Source of the DNA: DATLFI01 sp035524895
GTDB taxonomy: Bacteria > Acidobacteriota > Thermoanaerobaculia > Multivoradales > Multivoraceae
Assembly: GCA_035524895.1 (NCBI GenBank)
Contig: DATLFI010000025.1
Span: 1-26,182, forward strand
Direction of reading: 5' to 3'
Length of the DNA: 26,182 nucleotides
Position 1 is the first letter of the stretch, and the number at the start of each line of letters is the position of its first letter. The notes beneath the pieces were generated by a model. It was not told the origin of the DNA, did not search any database, and saw only the letters and a program-made list of their open reading frames with translations. The translations under genes were made by a program, and so were the position numbers. Positions 15,047 through 22,498 of this stretch are shown piece after piece.

Positions 15047-15325
15047 ATGGCCGGAAAGGCTGACATCGTCGATGGCGTCGCGGAGAAGGTGGCGGACATC
15101 ACCAAGAAGCAGGCGGCGGAAGCGTTCGACGCGGTGTTCGATGGCATCACTCGCCAGCTCAGGAAGGGCGAGCGAGTCCAGGTGCCGGGCTTCGGCAGCT
15201 TTGCGATTTCCAAGCGCGCCGCGCGCCAGGGTCGCAACCCCAAGACCGGGGAAGCGATCAAGATCAAGGCCAGCAAGAGCGTGCGCTTCAAGGTCGGCAA
15301 GGAGCTCAAGGACAAGCTGAACTGA
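15047..15325 (+). CDS. hup: HU-family nucleoid DNA-binding protein
   Basis: This encodes 92 residues from ATG 15047, which has an excellent AGGAG site. HU homodimers bend and compact DNA and act in replication and recombination. The whole family pattern is present: N-terminal helices (KADIVDGVAEKVADITKKQAAEAFDAVF begins at residue 4), the core VQVPGFGSFAISKRAARQGRNPKTGE (45-70) with the DNA-intercalating RNP arm tip, and IKIKASKSVRFKVGKELKDKLN at the end. The usual length is 90. An IHF subunit is less likely from the arm sequence but not excluded. The long structured leader upstream and the terminator that starts at its stop codon make it a stand-alone transcription unit. Confidence 0.95.
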   Translation: MAGKADIVDGVAEKVADITKKQAAEAFDAVFDGITRQLRKGERVQVPGFGSFAISKRAARQGRNPKTGEAIKIKASKSVRFKVGKELKDKLN

Positions 15326-15381
15326 TCCTGGCCTCTTAGAGGAGGCTCAGAGATCAGGGCGGCCGGGAACGGTCCCGGCCG
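15323..15381 (+). terminator. Tandem hairpins ending the hup unit
   Basis: The first hairpin begins at the hup stop: TGATC-CTG-GCCTC (15323-15335), loop TTAGAG, then GAGGC-t-CAG-a-GATCA (15342-15356), 13 pairs with two single-base bulges. The second is a perfect 9-bp stem CGGCCGGGA-ACGG-TCCCGGCCG (15360-15381). Only TT follows, as is common in very GC-rich genomes, so termination may be Rho-assisted. Confidence 0.65.
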
Positions 15382-15508
15382 TTGCGGCGCGCGATTCTCC
15401 GCATCGGCGTCGGGCCGTCGGCTCGGCCCGGTGCGGACCCGCCGCAGTGTTGTCTGCTCTGTCGACTTCGATCGACGACTCGACGAGCTGTGGCTTGGTC
15501 GAGCGCCG

Positions 15509-16198
15509 TCAGCGCGCCTGCTGATAGAGCCGCGCTAGCCGATGCGGGCTCACGCCCAGCCGGTACAGCAGCCAGATCAGCCAGTTGGTCGCCACGGTGC
15601 GCAGGGTCCCGCGCCGTTCGAAGCGTCGCGTCGACGTGATCACCGGCGGCTCGAGCACCGCGATCGGGCCGACGCGCCGCAGTCGGCGCATCAGCTCGAC
15701 GTCCTCGAGGATCGGCCAGTCGGGAAAGCCGCCGCTGGCGGCGAACGCCTCTGCCGACGCGAACTGCGCCTGGTCTCCCAGCGGCACGCGCAGCGCGCGC
15801 GTGCGAGCATTGACGATGCGCTCACCCAGGCGGTAGCGCCCGCGCGCGCCGTCGAACGCGACCGTGAACCCGCCGCCTGCGGCACCGCGCTCGAGAGCGG
15901 ACATGACCTGTGCTCGTGCCTCCTGCGGTAACAGCGTGTCGGCGTGCACGAAGAGCAGCGCTCTGGCGCCCAGTCGGAGCGCCTCTCGCGCACCGCGTTG
16001 GAGCTGCTCGCCGCGACCCGGCGCGCCGCGCACCACGACCGCGCCGTGACCCTCGGCGATCGCCACCGTGCCATCGGCGCTGCCGCCGTCGCTGACCACG
16101 AGCAGGTCGCCGTGCTCGAGCACCTGCCGCACCGAATCCAGGGTGCGACCGAGCGAAACCTCCTCGTCGAGCACTGGGACGACGACGGCGAGACGCAT
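15509..16198 (-). CDS. TIGR04283-type family 2 glycosyltransferase (rSAM/selenodomain-associated transferase 2)
   Basis: This encodes 229 residues from ATG 16198, where the GT-A fold begins (MRLAVVVPVLDEE); longer in-frame starts add unrelated sequence. Motifs: SDGGSADGT (36-44), GRGEQLQRGA (61-70), the metal-binding FVHADT (83-88), GDQAQF (141-146), GGFPDWPILEDVELMRRLRR (156-175) and a C-terminal hydrophobic stretch (TNWLIWLLYRLGV). These closely follow the TIGR04283 subfamily, often encoded with a second transferase (TIGR04282) and a radical-SAM protein. Neither is in the window. The acceptor is unknown. The gene is divergent from moaC; no strong ribosome site precedes it. Confidence 0.82.
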   Translation of the reverse strand: MRLAVVVPVLDEEVSLGRTLDSVRQVLEHGDLLVVSDGGSADGTVAIAEGHGAVVVRGAPGRGEQLQRGAREALRLGARALLFVHADTLLPQEARAQVMSALERGAAGGGFTVAFDGARGRYRLGERIVNARTRALRVPLGDQAQFASAEAFAASGGFPDWPILEDVELMRRLRRVGPIAVLEPPVITSTRRFERRGTLRTVATNWLIWLLYRLGVSPHRLARLYQQAR

Positions 16199-16294
16199 CG
16201 GAGTTGGCGTGGATGTGGAGGCCGCAGTGTGACCGCACCGCGAGGGCTGTTGTGTACGATAGCCGCTCGGCGCTCGCCGCTCGCCTCGCCTCCC

Positions 16295-16813
16295 ATGCCG
16301 ATCCCCTTCTCCCACCTCGACGCTTCCGGTCGAGCTCGCATGGTCGACGTGTCGCGCAAGTCGGTCACGCGCCGGGTCGCCGAAGCTTCCTGTCGCCTGC
16401 ACCTGCAGCCAACGACGGTGGCCAGGCTCCGCGACCTGCCCAAGGGCGACGCGCTGGTGGTGGCTCAGATTGCGGGGGTCCAGGCAGCCAAGCGCACCGC
16501 CGAGCTGGTGCCGCTGGCCCATCCGCTTCCCCTCGACCAGATCGACGTCGAGCTCGAGCCGCAGACGGAGGCACCCGGCGAAGGCGGCGGGACCTGGAGC
16601 GGGGTGCTGGTGCGGTCGCGGGTGGTGGTCGAGGCCAAGACCGGCGCCGAGATGGAGGCGCTGTGGGCGTGCGCCGGCGCCGCTCTCGCGCTCTACGACA
16701 TGGTCAAGGCCGTCGAGCGCGATGCCTGCATCACCGACCTGCGCCTCGAGGCGAAGCGAGGTGGGCGCAGCGGGGCCTACCGCCGCGCCGCCCGTCGCGG
16801 GAACCCGCGGTGA
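16295..16813 (+). CDS. moaC: Cyclic pyranopterin monophosphate synthase MoaC
   Basis: This encodes 172 residues from ATG 16295. MoaC converts the 3',8-cyclo-GTP made by MoaA to cyclic pyranopterin monophosphate in molybdenum-cofactor synthesis. Visible: FSHLDASGRARMVDVSRKSVTRRVAEA (5-31), PKGDALVVAQIAGVQAAKRTAELVPLAHPLPL (49-80) with Lys50 and His76, GAEMEALWACAGAALALYDMVKAVER (117-142) with Asp135 and Lys138, and the KRGGRSG end. The family's usual Cys-His-Pro is Ala-His-Pro here. Its GTGA overlap with the next gene implies an operon. No other moa/moe gene is in the window. A TACGAT hexamer at 16255-16260 might be a -10, but no -35 fits. Confidence 0.93.
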   Translation: MPIPFSHLDASGRARMVDVSRKSVTRRVAEASCRLHLQPTTVARLRDLPKGDALVVAQIAGVQAAKRTAELVPLAHPLPLDQIDVELEPQTEAPGEGGGTWSGVLVRSRVVVEAKTGAEMEALWACAGAALALYDMVKAVERDACITDLRLEAKRGGRSGAYRRAARRGNPR

Positions 16814-17991
16814 TCCGCTGCGGTCTGGACCGGCTGCTCGGACAGAGCGAACGCTTGGAGGGCCGGCGCTACGGCCTGCTGTGCCATCAGGCCTCGCTCA
16901 CGGCCGACTGCGAGCCCGCGCACCTCGCGCTGCTGCGCTACCGCGCGCCGCCGGCGGTGCTGTTCGCGCCAGAGCACGGCTTCTACGGTGTCGAGCAGGA
17001 CATGGTCGTAGCGCGCGAGCGGCGCGACCCGGTGAGCGGGCTACCGATCGTCTCGCTGTACGGTGACGACATAGCGTCGCTGCGGCCTCGGCCCGAGGCC
17101 TTCGAAGGTCTCGACCTCCTGGTGGTCGACCTGCAGGACGTGGGCGCCCGCTACTACACGTTCGCGGCGACCGCGGTGTGGGCCGCGGAGGCGGCGATCG
17201 GGCGGGGCTGCGAGGTCTGGGTGCTCGACCGGCCGAACCCGCTCGGCGGGATCGAGGTGTCGGGCGGCGGCGTCGACCGCGAGCTCCGCTCGTTCGTCGG
17301 GGCGTTCGACATGCCGATCCGCCACGGGCTCACCCTGGCCGAGATCGTGCTGCTGGAAGCGCAGCGGCGGCGCTGGTCGGAAGGCGCGGTCACGTGCTTC
17401 CCGGTCGAGGGCTGGCGGCGCGGAGACGACGCCACGGCCTGGGGCACTCCCTGGGTGGCGCCGTCGCCCAACATGCCGGCGGCGGTCACCGCCTTCCTCT
17501 ATCCCGGTCTCTGTCTGGTCGAGGGCACCGAAGTCTCCGAGGGTCGCGGCACCACCCGCCCTTTCCAACTCGTCGGCGCGCCGTGGGTGGAGCCAGCGCG
17601 TTTGCGCCGCGAGCTCGACCGCCTCGACCTCGAGGGTGTGCGCTGCGTGCCGACGTTCTTTCGCCCGCAGTTCCAGAAGCACGCAGGCGAGGTTTGCGGC
17701 GGCGTCGAGCTGGTGGTCACCGAGCCGAGCCGGCTCGACGCGGTGCGTCTCGGAGCGGAGCTGGTCGCCGCGCTCCGCCGGCTCTATCCGGACCACTTCC
17801 GCTGGCGCGAGCGCGCCTACGAGTTCGTCGAGGACATTCCAGCCATCGACCTGCTCACGGGCTCGTCGGCCTACCGGGAGACCGTGGAGGGGGGCGCTCC
17901 GGTGTCGGCGTGGCTGAAGTCGTTGCGCGGTCGAGACGAGGCGTTTCGCGAGGAGCGGCGGTCCGTGCTGCTCTACCCGGAGGCGCCGTGA
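16810..17991 (+). CDS. DUF1343 protein, NamZ-like exo-beta-N-acetylmuramidase family (GH171)
   Basis: This encodes 393 residues from GTG 16810, overlapping the moaC stop (GTGA). Family signature blocks are all present: LFAPEHGFYGVEQD (51-64), GLPIVSLYG (77-85), LDLLVVDLQDVGARYYTF (101-118), VWVLDRPNPLGG (136-147), FDMPIRHGLTLAEI (166-179), APSPNMPAAVTAFLYPGLCLVEGTEVSEGRGTTRPFQLVGAPW, and the FxPxFQKHAGxxCGGV block. Characterised NamZ enzymes cleave terminal N-acetylmuramic acid from peptidoglycan fragments, which would place this in cell-wall recycling. The open frame has no signal peptide at this start, whereas several relatives are secreted, so a cytoplasmic role is suggested. It sits between moaC and an unknown gene with overlapping stops and starts. 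Confidence 0.85.
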   Translation: MIRCGLDRLLGQSERLEGRRYGLLCHQASLTADCEPAHLALLRYRAPPAVLFAPEHGFYGVEQDMVVARERRDPVSGLPIVSLYGDDIASLRPRPEAFEGLDLLVVDLQDVGARYYTFAATAVWAAEAAIGRGCEVWVLDRPNPLGGIEVSGGGVDRELRSFVGAFDMPIRHGLTLAEIVLLEAQRRRWSEGAVTCFPVEGWRRGDDATAWGTPWVAPSPNMPAAVTAFLYPGLCLVEGTEVSEGRGTTRPFQLVGAPWVEPARLRRELDRLDLEGVRCVPTFFRPQFQKHAGEVCGGVELVVTEPSRLDAVRLGAELVAALRRLYPDHFRWRERAYEFVEDIPAIDLLTGSSAYRETVEGGAPVSAWLKSLRGRDEAFREERRSVLLYPEAP

Positions 17992-18452
17992 AGCTGCCGC
18001 ACGTGCTGTGGGTGAGCGAGGACGCTGACGTCTTTCTGCCGCTGTTCGAGGCGGTGCGCGCCGAGGGTCTGCGTGCCGGTTGGCTCGAGCTGGAGGCGCC
18101 GCCGGCGCTCGCGTCCTTCGATCGCGCCACGGGCGCCGGAGCGCTGCGCGCGGTCGCGGTCGGCGACGGCCGGGCGGTCTCGCTCAAGCGGCATCGAGGA
18201 ACGCCGGTGCTCGGCGACCTGATCCGCGAGTTCTTCCTCGGCTGCTCGCTGGTGTTGGTGCGCGGCAACCCGCTCGAGGCGCCCGCCCGGGTGCTCCCCC
18301 TGCCGCCGCGACGTCCCGAGGACCCGTCGTGGTGGCGTCTGGTGCCGGGCGGCGAGGGCGCGTCCTGGACTCTCGAGTCCGCCAACGGCGACCGCCGCCA
18401 GCTCGAGCCAGCGGCGCTGGCGAAGCGCCTGCGCCGGCCGCGGCTGGATTGA
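17988..18452 (+). CDS. Unrecognised 154-residue protein in the moaC operon
   Basis: GTG 17988 overlaps the preceding stop (GTGA) and the frame ends at TGA 18450-18452; codon use matches its neighbours, so this is a real gene. I do not recognise the family. The N-terminus (LPHVLWVSEDADVFLPLFEAVRAEGL) reads as a buried strand followed by a helix, like a Rossmann-type start. The middle has a basic RGTPVLGDLIREFFLGCSLVLVRG segment with a hydrophobic stretch too short for a sure membrane span. The C-terminus is Trp/Pro-rich (DPSWWRLVPGGEGASWTLES) and ends in a basic helix. No catalytic motif is evident. The overlap with the NamZ-like gene suggests a linked function, which is inference only. Confidence 0.7.
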   Translation: MKLPHVLWVSEDADVFLPLFEAVRAEGLRAGWLELEAPPALASFDRATGAGALRAVAVGDGRAVSLKRHRGTPVLGDLIREFFLGCSLVLVRGNPLEAPARVLPLPPRRPEDPSWWRLVPGGEGASWTLESANGDRRQLEPAALAKRLRRPRLD

Positions 18453-18477
18453 CCCGGCTGGATGGACTCGGTACCGC
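18449..18477 (+). promoter_or_regulatory. Possible promoter for serA
   Basis: TTGACC (18449-18454), overlapping the stop of the upstream gene, 17 bases, then TACCGC (18472-18477). The -35 is good, the -10 poor. Transcription would start near 18484, about 60 nt before the serA start. Confidence 0.3.
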
Positions 18478-18530
18478 AAGCCCATCTGCATAGCGAAGAG
18501 ACGAGCAATGCCCGGTTCGAAGGGCCTCAG

Positions 18531-18536
18531 AAAGGA
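18531..18536 (+). promoter_or_regulatory. Ribosome binding site favouring GTG 18544 for serA
   Basis: AAAGGA at 18531-18536 lies 7 nt before GTG 18544. The in-frame ATG at 18508 has only a weak purine stretch before it. Confidence 0.55.
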
Positions 18537-18543
18537 CCAAAGA

Positions 18544-20148
18544 GTGTCGCACGACCGAACGTTGCCGCAGGCCACGAGCGTCCTCATCTGTGACTCGCTG
18601 GAGCAGCAGGGTATCGACCTGCTGCGCGCCGGCGGCTGTCGCGTCGACGAGCTCCAGGAAGCGGATCGGCCGCGCCTGCACGAGGTGATCGCCGACTACG
18701 ATGCCATGATCGTGCGCAGCGCGACGCAGGTGGATGCCGCGCTGCTGGAGCACGCGAAACGCCTCAAGGTGGTCGGGCGCGCCGGCATCGGCGTCGACAA
18801 CATCGACGTCAAGGCCGCGACGCGCCGCGGCGTGCTGGTGGTCAACGCGCCCACCGCGAACCTGCTCTCGGCGACGGAGCACACCTTCGCGCTGCTGCTG
18901 GCGGTCGCGCGCAACCTCCCGGCCGCCGACCGCCTGCTCAAGGCTGGGATCTGGAATCGAAAGGGCCTGCTCGGATCAGAGCTCTACGGTAAGACCCTGG
19001 GCGTGATCGGCTTCGGCCAGATCGGGCAGCGGGTGGCGGCGCGGGCGCGGGCGTTCGAGATGCAGGTGCTGGCGTACGACCCGTTCCTGTCGCCGGACGT
19101 GGCGCGCCGGCTCGATGTCGAGCCGTTGGACGATCTCGATGCGATGATTCCGCGTGTCGACGTGCTGACGTTCCATACGCCGCTCACCGACGAGACCCGC
19201 GGCATCCTTTCGCGGGAGCGCATCGCGAAGCTCCGTCCCGGCGCGATCGTCGTCAACTGCGGGCGCGGTGGCGTGATCGACGAGGATGCGCTGCTCGAGG
19301 CGCTCGAGTCCGGGCACCTCGCCGGCGCCGGGCTCGACGTGTTCGCCAAAGAGCCGCCGGCGGACTTCAAGCTCGCCGCGCACCCGAAGGTGGTGGCGTC
19401 GCCTCACATCGGCGCGCAGACCCGCGAGGCGCAAGAGCGCATCGCCACCGAGATCGCGCGCATGGTGGTCGACTCGCTCGCCGGCTCGCTCTCGGTGGCG
19501 GCGGTCAACCTGCCGTTCCGGCCAGCGGGCAGCCGCGGCGAGCCCTACCTGCGCCTGGGCGAGGTGCTCGGCCGCTTCGCCAGCGCGACGCGCCCCGGCC
19601 AGCTCACCCGCGTGTGTGTCGATCTCTGGGGCATCGAGGAGAGCCTGGGCAGCCTGATAGCGGTGGCGGTGCTGCGCGGAGCGCTGCAGCCCTTCCTCGG
19701 CGAGGCGGTCAACTACGTCAACGCCGAGACGGTGGCGGCGGGACGCGGCATCGAGCTGATTCGTACCATCCACCAGCAGGCCCGCGAGTACTCGCAGCTC
19801 GTCGGCGTGTCGCTCTGCGGCGACGCCGACGAGGTGAAGGTCGCGGGCACACTCCACGGCGACGGCGAGCCGCGCGTGGTGGGCATCGACGACTTCCGGC
19901 TCGAGTTCCGCCCAGAGGGCCTGCTGCTGGTGATGCGCAACGTCGACGTGCCAGGGGTCGTGGGCAAGCTCGGCACCCTGCTCGGCGCCGCGAAGGTCAA
20001 CATCGCCGACATCCACCTCGCCCGTCGCGACCGCGAGGGCGAGGCGCTCTCCGTGCTGCGTCTCGACCAGCGGCCGCCCAAGGAGTGCCTCGACGCGCTG
20101 CGAGCGCTGCCGGAGGCGAGGGGGGTGGATGTGGTGGACCTGCGGTGA
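18544..20148 (+). CDS. serA: D-3-phosphoglycerate dehydrogenase (long, ACT-domain type)
   Basis: This encodes 534 residues from GTG 18544 (alternative ATG 18508 adds 12). SerA oxidises 3-phosphoglycerate to 3-phosphohydroxypyruvate, the first step of serine synthesis. Motifs: VVGRAGIGVDNIDV (77-89), NAD-binding GVIGFGQIGQRVA (153-165), catalytic Arg241 (VVNCGRGGVIDE), Glu270 (GLDVFAKEPP) and His288 (VASPHIGAQTREAQ). After about residue 310 comes the intervening (ASB) domain, then an ACT domain from about 455 (LLLVMRNVDVPGVVGKLGTLLGAAKVNIADIHLAR), which senses serine in many homologues. Length fits the type found in mycobacteria, bacilli and animals (about 525-535). It converges with rlpA, 34 bases away, with a CCGGTACCGG palindrome between (20171-20180). 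Confidence 0.94.
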   Translation: MSHDRTLPQATSVLICDSLEQQGIDLLRAGGCRVDELQEADRPRLHEVIADYDAMIVRSATQVDAALLEHAKRLKVVGRAGIGVDNIDVKAATRRGVLVVNAPTANLLSATEHTFALLLAVARNLPAADRLLKAGIWNRKGLLGSELYGKTLGVIGFGQIGQRVAARARAFEMQVLAYDPFLSPDVARRLDVEPLDDLDAMIPRVDVLTFHTPLTDETRGILSRERIAKLRPGAIVVNCGRGGVIDEDALLEALESGHLAGAGLDVFAKEPPADFKLAAHPKVVASPHIGAQTREAQERIATEIARMVVDSLAGSLSVAAVNLPFRPAGSRGEPYLRLGEVLGRFASATRPGQLTRVCVDLWGIEESLGSLIAVAVLRGALQPFLGEAVNYVNAETVAAGRGIELIRTIHQQAREYSQLVGVSLCGDADEVKVAGTLHGDGEPRVVGIDDFRLEFRPEGLLLVMRNVDVPGVVGKLGTLLGAAKVNIADIHLARRDREGEALSVLRLDQRPPKECLDALRALPEARGVDVVDLR

Positions 20149-20182
20149 GCGCGGGTCGCTAAGCGGATGACCGGTACCGGAG

Positions 20183-20887
20183 CTACGGCTCGCCGGCGCG
20201 GCGCACCACCGCCTCGTGCCCGCGACGCAGCAAGCTCTCGCGCAGGCGCTCGGCGTCGTCGAGCGACAGGCCGCGCGCCTGCACGCGGTGCCAGCCACCG
20301 TCGGAGTAGACCGCGAACCGACGGTCGAAGCGGCGCAGCCGCTCGGCGAGGCGGCGGGCGCGTGGCTCGTCCTGGAAGGCGCCGGCCTGCAGCCACAGCT
20401 CGCCTCCCGTCGCGACGGCGGCGGGCGGTCCCGAGCCTGGCCAGCGAACCACCCGCAGCTCGACGTTGGCGACGCCGGCGCGCACCATGTCGAGCGCGTC
20501 GGCGCCGGCGCGCGACAGGTCGACGATGCGCTTGCGCACGAACGGCCCGCGGTCGTTGATGCGCACCTCGAGCTCGCGGCCGTTGTCGAGATTGCGCACC
20601 AGGACCCAGGTGCCGAACGGCAGGAAGCGGTGCGCCGCCGAGACCGCGTGCATGTCGTACGTCTCGCCGTTCGCGGTGCGACGGCCATGGAACGGCTCGC
20701 CGTACCACGACGCGATGCCGCGCTCGACATACGGGCGGTCACGCCGCCGCAGCTCCTCGACGCGCTGCACGTCTGCCGGCTTCGGCCGGTGCTTCACGTC
20801 GCCGCTGGCGCAACCCAGACCGAGGAGGGCGAGCAAGAGCGCGGCGCGCGCTCGATCTCTACCGCCACCAACGCTCCAAGGCTCCAT
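20183..20887 (-). CDS. rlpA: RlpA-family septal lytic transglycosylase-like lipoprotein with SPOR domain
   Basis: This encodes 234 residues from ATG 20887; an earlier in-frame ATG at 20935 would extend into purB and precede the signal sequence. A signal peptide with lipobox-like LLGLGC (Cys26) predicts a lipoprotein, though Gly at -3 is not ideal. The double-psi beta-barrel follows: GIASWYGEPFHGRRTANGETYD (57-78), AAHRFLPFGTWVLVRNLDNGRELEVRINDRGPF (84-116), RIVDLSRAGADAL (120-132), with the conserved Glu75, His86 and Asp112. Residues 163-231 are a SPOR domain (LQAGAF, WHRVQARGLSLDDAERL), which targets glycan strands stripped of peptides at division septa. It is 51 bases downstream of purB on the same strand, so likely co-transcribed. 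Confidence 0.9.
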   Translation of the reverse strand: MEPWSVGGGRDRARAALLLALLGLGCASGDVKHRPKPADVQRVEELRRRDRPYVERGIASWYGEPFHGRRTANGETYDMHAVSAAHRFLPFGTWVLVRNLDNGRELEVRINDRGPFVRKRIVDLSRAGADALDMVRAGVANVELRVVRWPGSGPPAAVATGGELWLQAGAFQDEPRARRLAERLRRFDRRFAVYSDGGWHRVQARGLSLDDAERLRESLLRRGHEAVVRRAGEP

Positions 20888-20909
20888 GGACTCACCCCGA
20901 AGCGGCCGC

Positions 20910-20927
20910 GCAGCGCTGCAGCGCTGC
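20910..20927. repeat. 18-bp perfect palindrome between purB and rlpA
   Basis: GCAGCGCTGCAGCGCTGC is its own reverse complement and also contains AGCGCTGC twice in direct order. As RNA it gives a 7-bp stem with a TGCA loop, placed 23 bases before the rlpA ATG and just after the purB stop. It could stall or process the transcript or bind a dimeric protein. Confidence 0.6.
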
Positions 20928-20938
20928 CCCGTCACCGC

Positions 20939-22363
20939 TCACACCCGCGGTTCCTCCACCTCGGCCGGCCGCAGCCGCGCGAGCAGCGGATCGACGACCT
21001 CGGCGAGGTGTTCCTCGACCTGTCGCACGCTGCGACCGGTGAAGGCCTCGGCGTCGAGCGCCGCCTCGAGCTCCGCGCGACCGGCGCCGAAGCGGCCGTC
21101 CGCGGCGAGGAGATCGAGCAACGGGTTCGGCTCGCCGCGCGACACCGCGGCGTGGGCTTCGAGGCTGTGCCGCCGGATCGCTTCGTGCAGCTCCTGGCGG
21201 TCGCCGCCGCGCAGCGTGCCGGCCATCAGGAACGTCTCGGTGGCCATGAAGGGCAGCTCGCGGCGCACTCGCGCCGCTATTGCCTCGCGGTGCACGACCA
21301 GTCCGCGCACGATGCCCGCCGCGAGCCCGAGCACTGCGTCTGACGTGAGCAGGCTGTCGGCGAGCACCAGGCGGCGGTTCGCGGAGTCGTCCAGGCTGCG
21401 CTCCAGCCATTGGGTGCCGGCGTTGAGCGGGCCGTTGAGACTGTCGGTGATCAGGCGTCGCGCCAGCGAGCACATGCGCTCGGCGCGCACCGGGTTGCGC
21501 TTGTAGGCCATCGCGGAGGAGCCGACCTGCTCGGAGCCGAACGGCTCCGAGAGCTCGCCGACGCCCTGCAGCAGGCGCAGGTCGGTGCCGAGCTTGTGGC
21601 AGCTCTCGGCGACGCCCGCGAGGGTGTGGAGGACCTGCGAGTCCTGCTTGCGCGGGTAGGTCTGCCCCGTGACCGGCCAGCTCGCCTCGAAGCCGAGGTC
21701 CGTCGCGAGTCGCCGGTCGAGCTGGCGCACGCGCTCGTGGTCGCCCGCGAAGAGCTGGAGGAAGCTCGCCTGCGTTCCCGTGGTGCCCTTTGCTCCGCGA
21801 CACCGCAGCAGGTCGCGCCGCCGTTCGAGCTCTTCCAGGTCGACCGCGAAATCCTGGAGCCACAAGCACGCGCGCTTGCCGACGGTGGTGAGCTGCGCCG
21901 GTTGGAAGTGGGTGTAGGCGAGGGTGGGCACGTCGCGGTGCGCGTGCGCGAACGCGCGCAGCTCCGCGACCACGCGCGCCGCGCGACCGATCAGCAGCGA
22001 GAGCCCATCGCGGATCAGGAGCGCATCGGTGTTGTCGGTGAGGAAGGCGCTGGTGGCGCCGAGGTGGAGGATGCCTCCGGCGTCACCGGCCTGCTCGGCG
22101 AAGTGGCGCAGGTGTGCCACGACGTCGTGTCTCGTCTCGCGCTCGATCTCGGCGACGCGCGCGAGGTCGAGTGCAGGCGCCGCCTCCTCGAGCGCCGCGA
22201 TCTGCGCGGCCGAGATCGGCAGCCCGAGCTCCGCCTGGCAGCGGGCGAGCGCGATCCACAGCCTGCGCCACGTCGCGTAGCGATGCCGGGCCGAGAACAG
22301 CCTGGCCATCTCCGCCGAGGCGTAGCGCTCGTGGAGCGGGTTCTGGGGAGCGTCGTCGAGCAT
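20939..22363 (-). CDS. purB: Adenylosuccinate lyase (animal ADSL-like branch)
   Basis: This encodes 474 residues from ATG 22363; frame upstream is not family-like. PurB cleaves SAICAR and adenylosuccinate, releasing fumarate, in purine synthesis. Visible: ETRHDVVAHL (76-85, catalytic His79), LGATSAFLTDNTD (101-113), AYTHFQPAQLTTVGKR (149-164, His152), the RCRGAKGTTGTQASFLQLF block (187-205), TGQTYPRKQDSQVL, the fumarate-lyase signature GSSAMAYKRNPVRAER (281-296) and ERSLDDSANRRLVLAD. The CRGxKGTTGTQASFLQLF and SSAMxYKRNPxRxER forms are those of vertebrate ADSL rather than the E. coli or B. subtilis enzymes. No other pur gene adjoins. The ATG lacks a clear ribosome site. It is divergent from argF. 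Confidence 0.93.
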   Translation of the reverse strand: MLDDAPQNPLHERYASAEMARLFSARHRYATWRRLWIALARCQAELGLPISAAQIAALEEAAPALDLARVAEIERETRHDVVAHLRHFAEQAGDAGGILHLGATSAFLTDNTDALLIRDGLSLLIGRAARVVAELRAFAHAHRDVPTLAYTHFQPAQLTTVGKRACLWLQDFAVDLEELERRRDLLRCRGAKGTTGTQASFLQLFAGDHERVRQLDRRLATDLGFEASWPVTGQTYPRKQDSQVLHTLAGVAESCHKLGTDLRLLQGVGELSEPFGSEQVGSSAMAYKRNPVRAERMCSLARRLITDSLNGPLNAGTQWLERSLDDSANRRLVLADSLLTSDAVLGLAAGIVRGLVVHREAIAARVRRELPFMATETFLMAGTLRGGDRQELHEAIRRHSLEAHAAVSRGEPNPLLDLLAADGRFGAGRAELEAALDAEAFTGRSVRQVEEHLAEVVDPLLARLRPAEVEEPRV

Positions 22364-22431
22364 CGGGGAGCAACCAGTAGCTGGGACGGGATTGTAGTGG
22401 CCGGTGAGTCCTTCGCCTGCACAGCACGTAG

Positions 22432-22443
22432 CAGGGGCCCCTG
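22432..22443. promoter_or_regulatory. 12-bp perfect palindrome in the purB-argF divergent region
   Basis: CAGGGGCCCCTG is fully self-complementary and lies 55 bases before argF and 68 bases before purB. Position suits an operator for either gene, but it does not resemble the AT-rich ARG box or the PurR operator. Confidence 0.35.
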
Positions 22444-22498
22444 TGGTACCTTGCGCGTTTTCCCGCGCCGCGCCGGCGCACCCCTCAGGAGCCCGCTG

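Noticed and set aside
22432..22443. ArgR box upstream of argF
   Set aside because: ARG boxes are AT-rich; this palindrome is entirely GC in its core.
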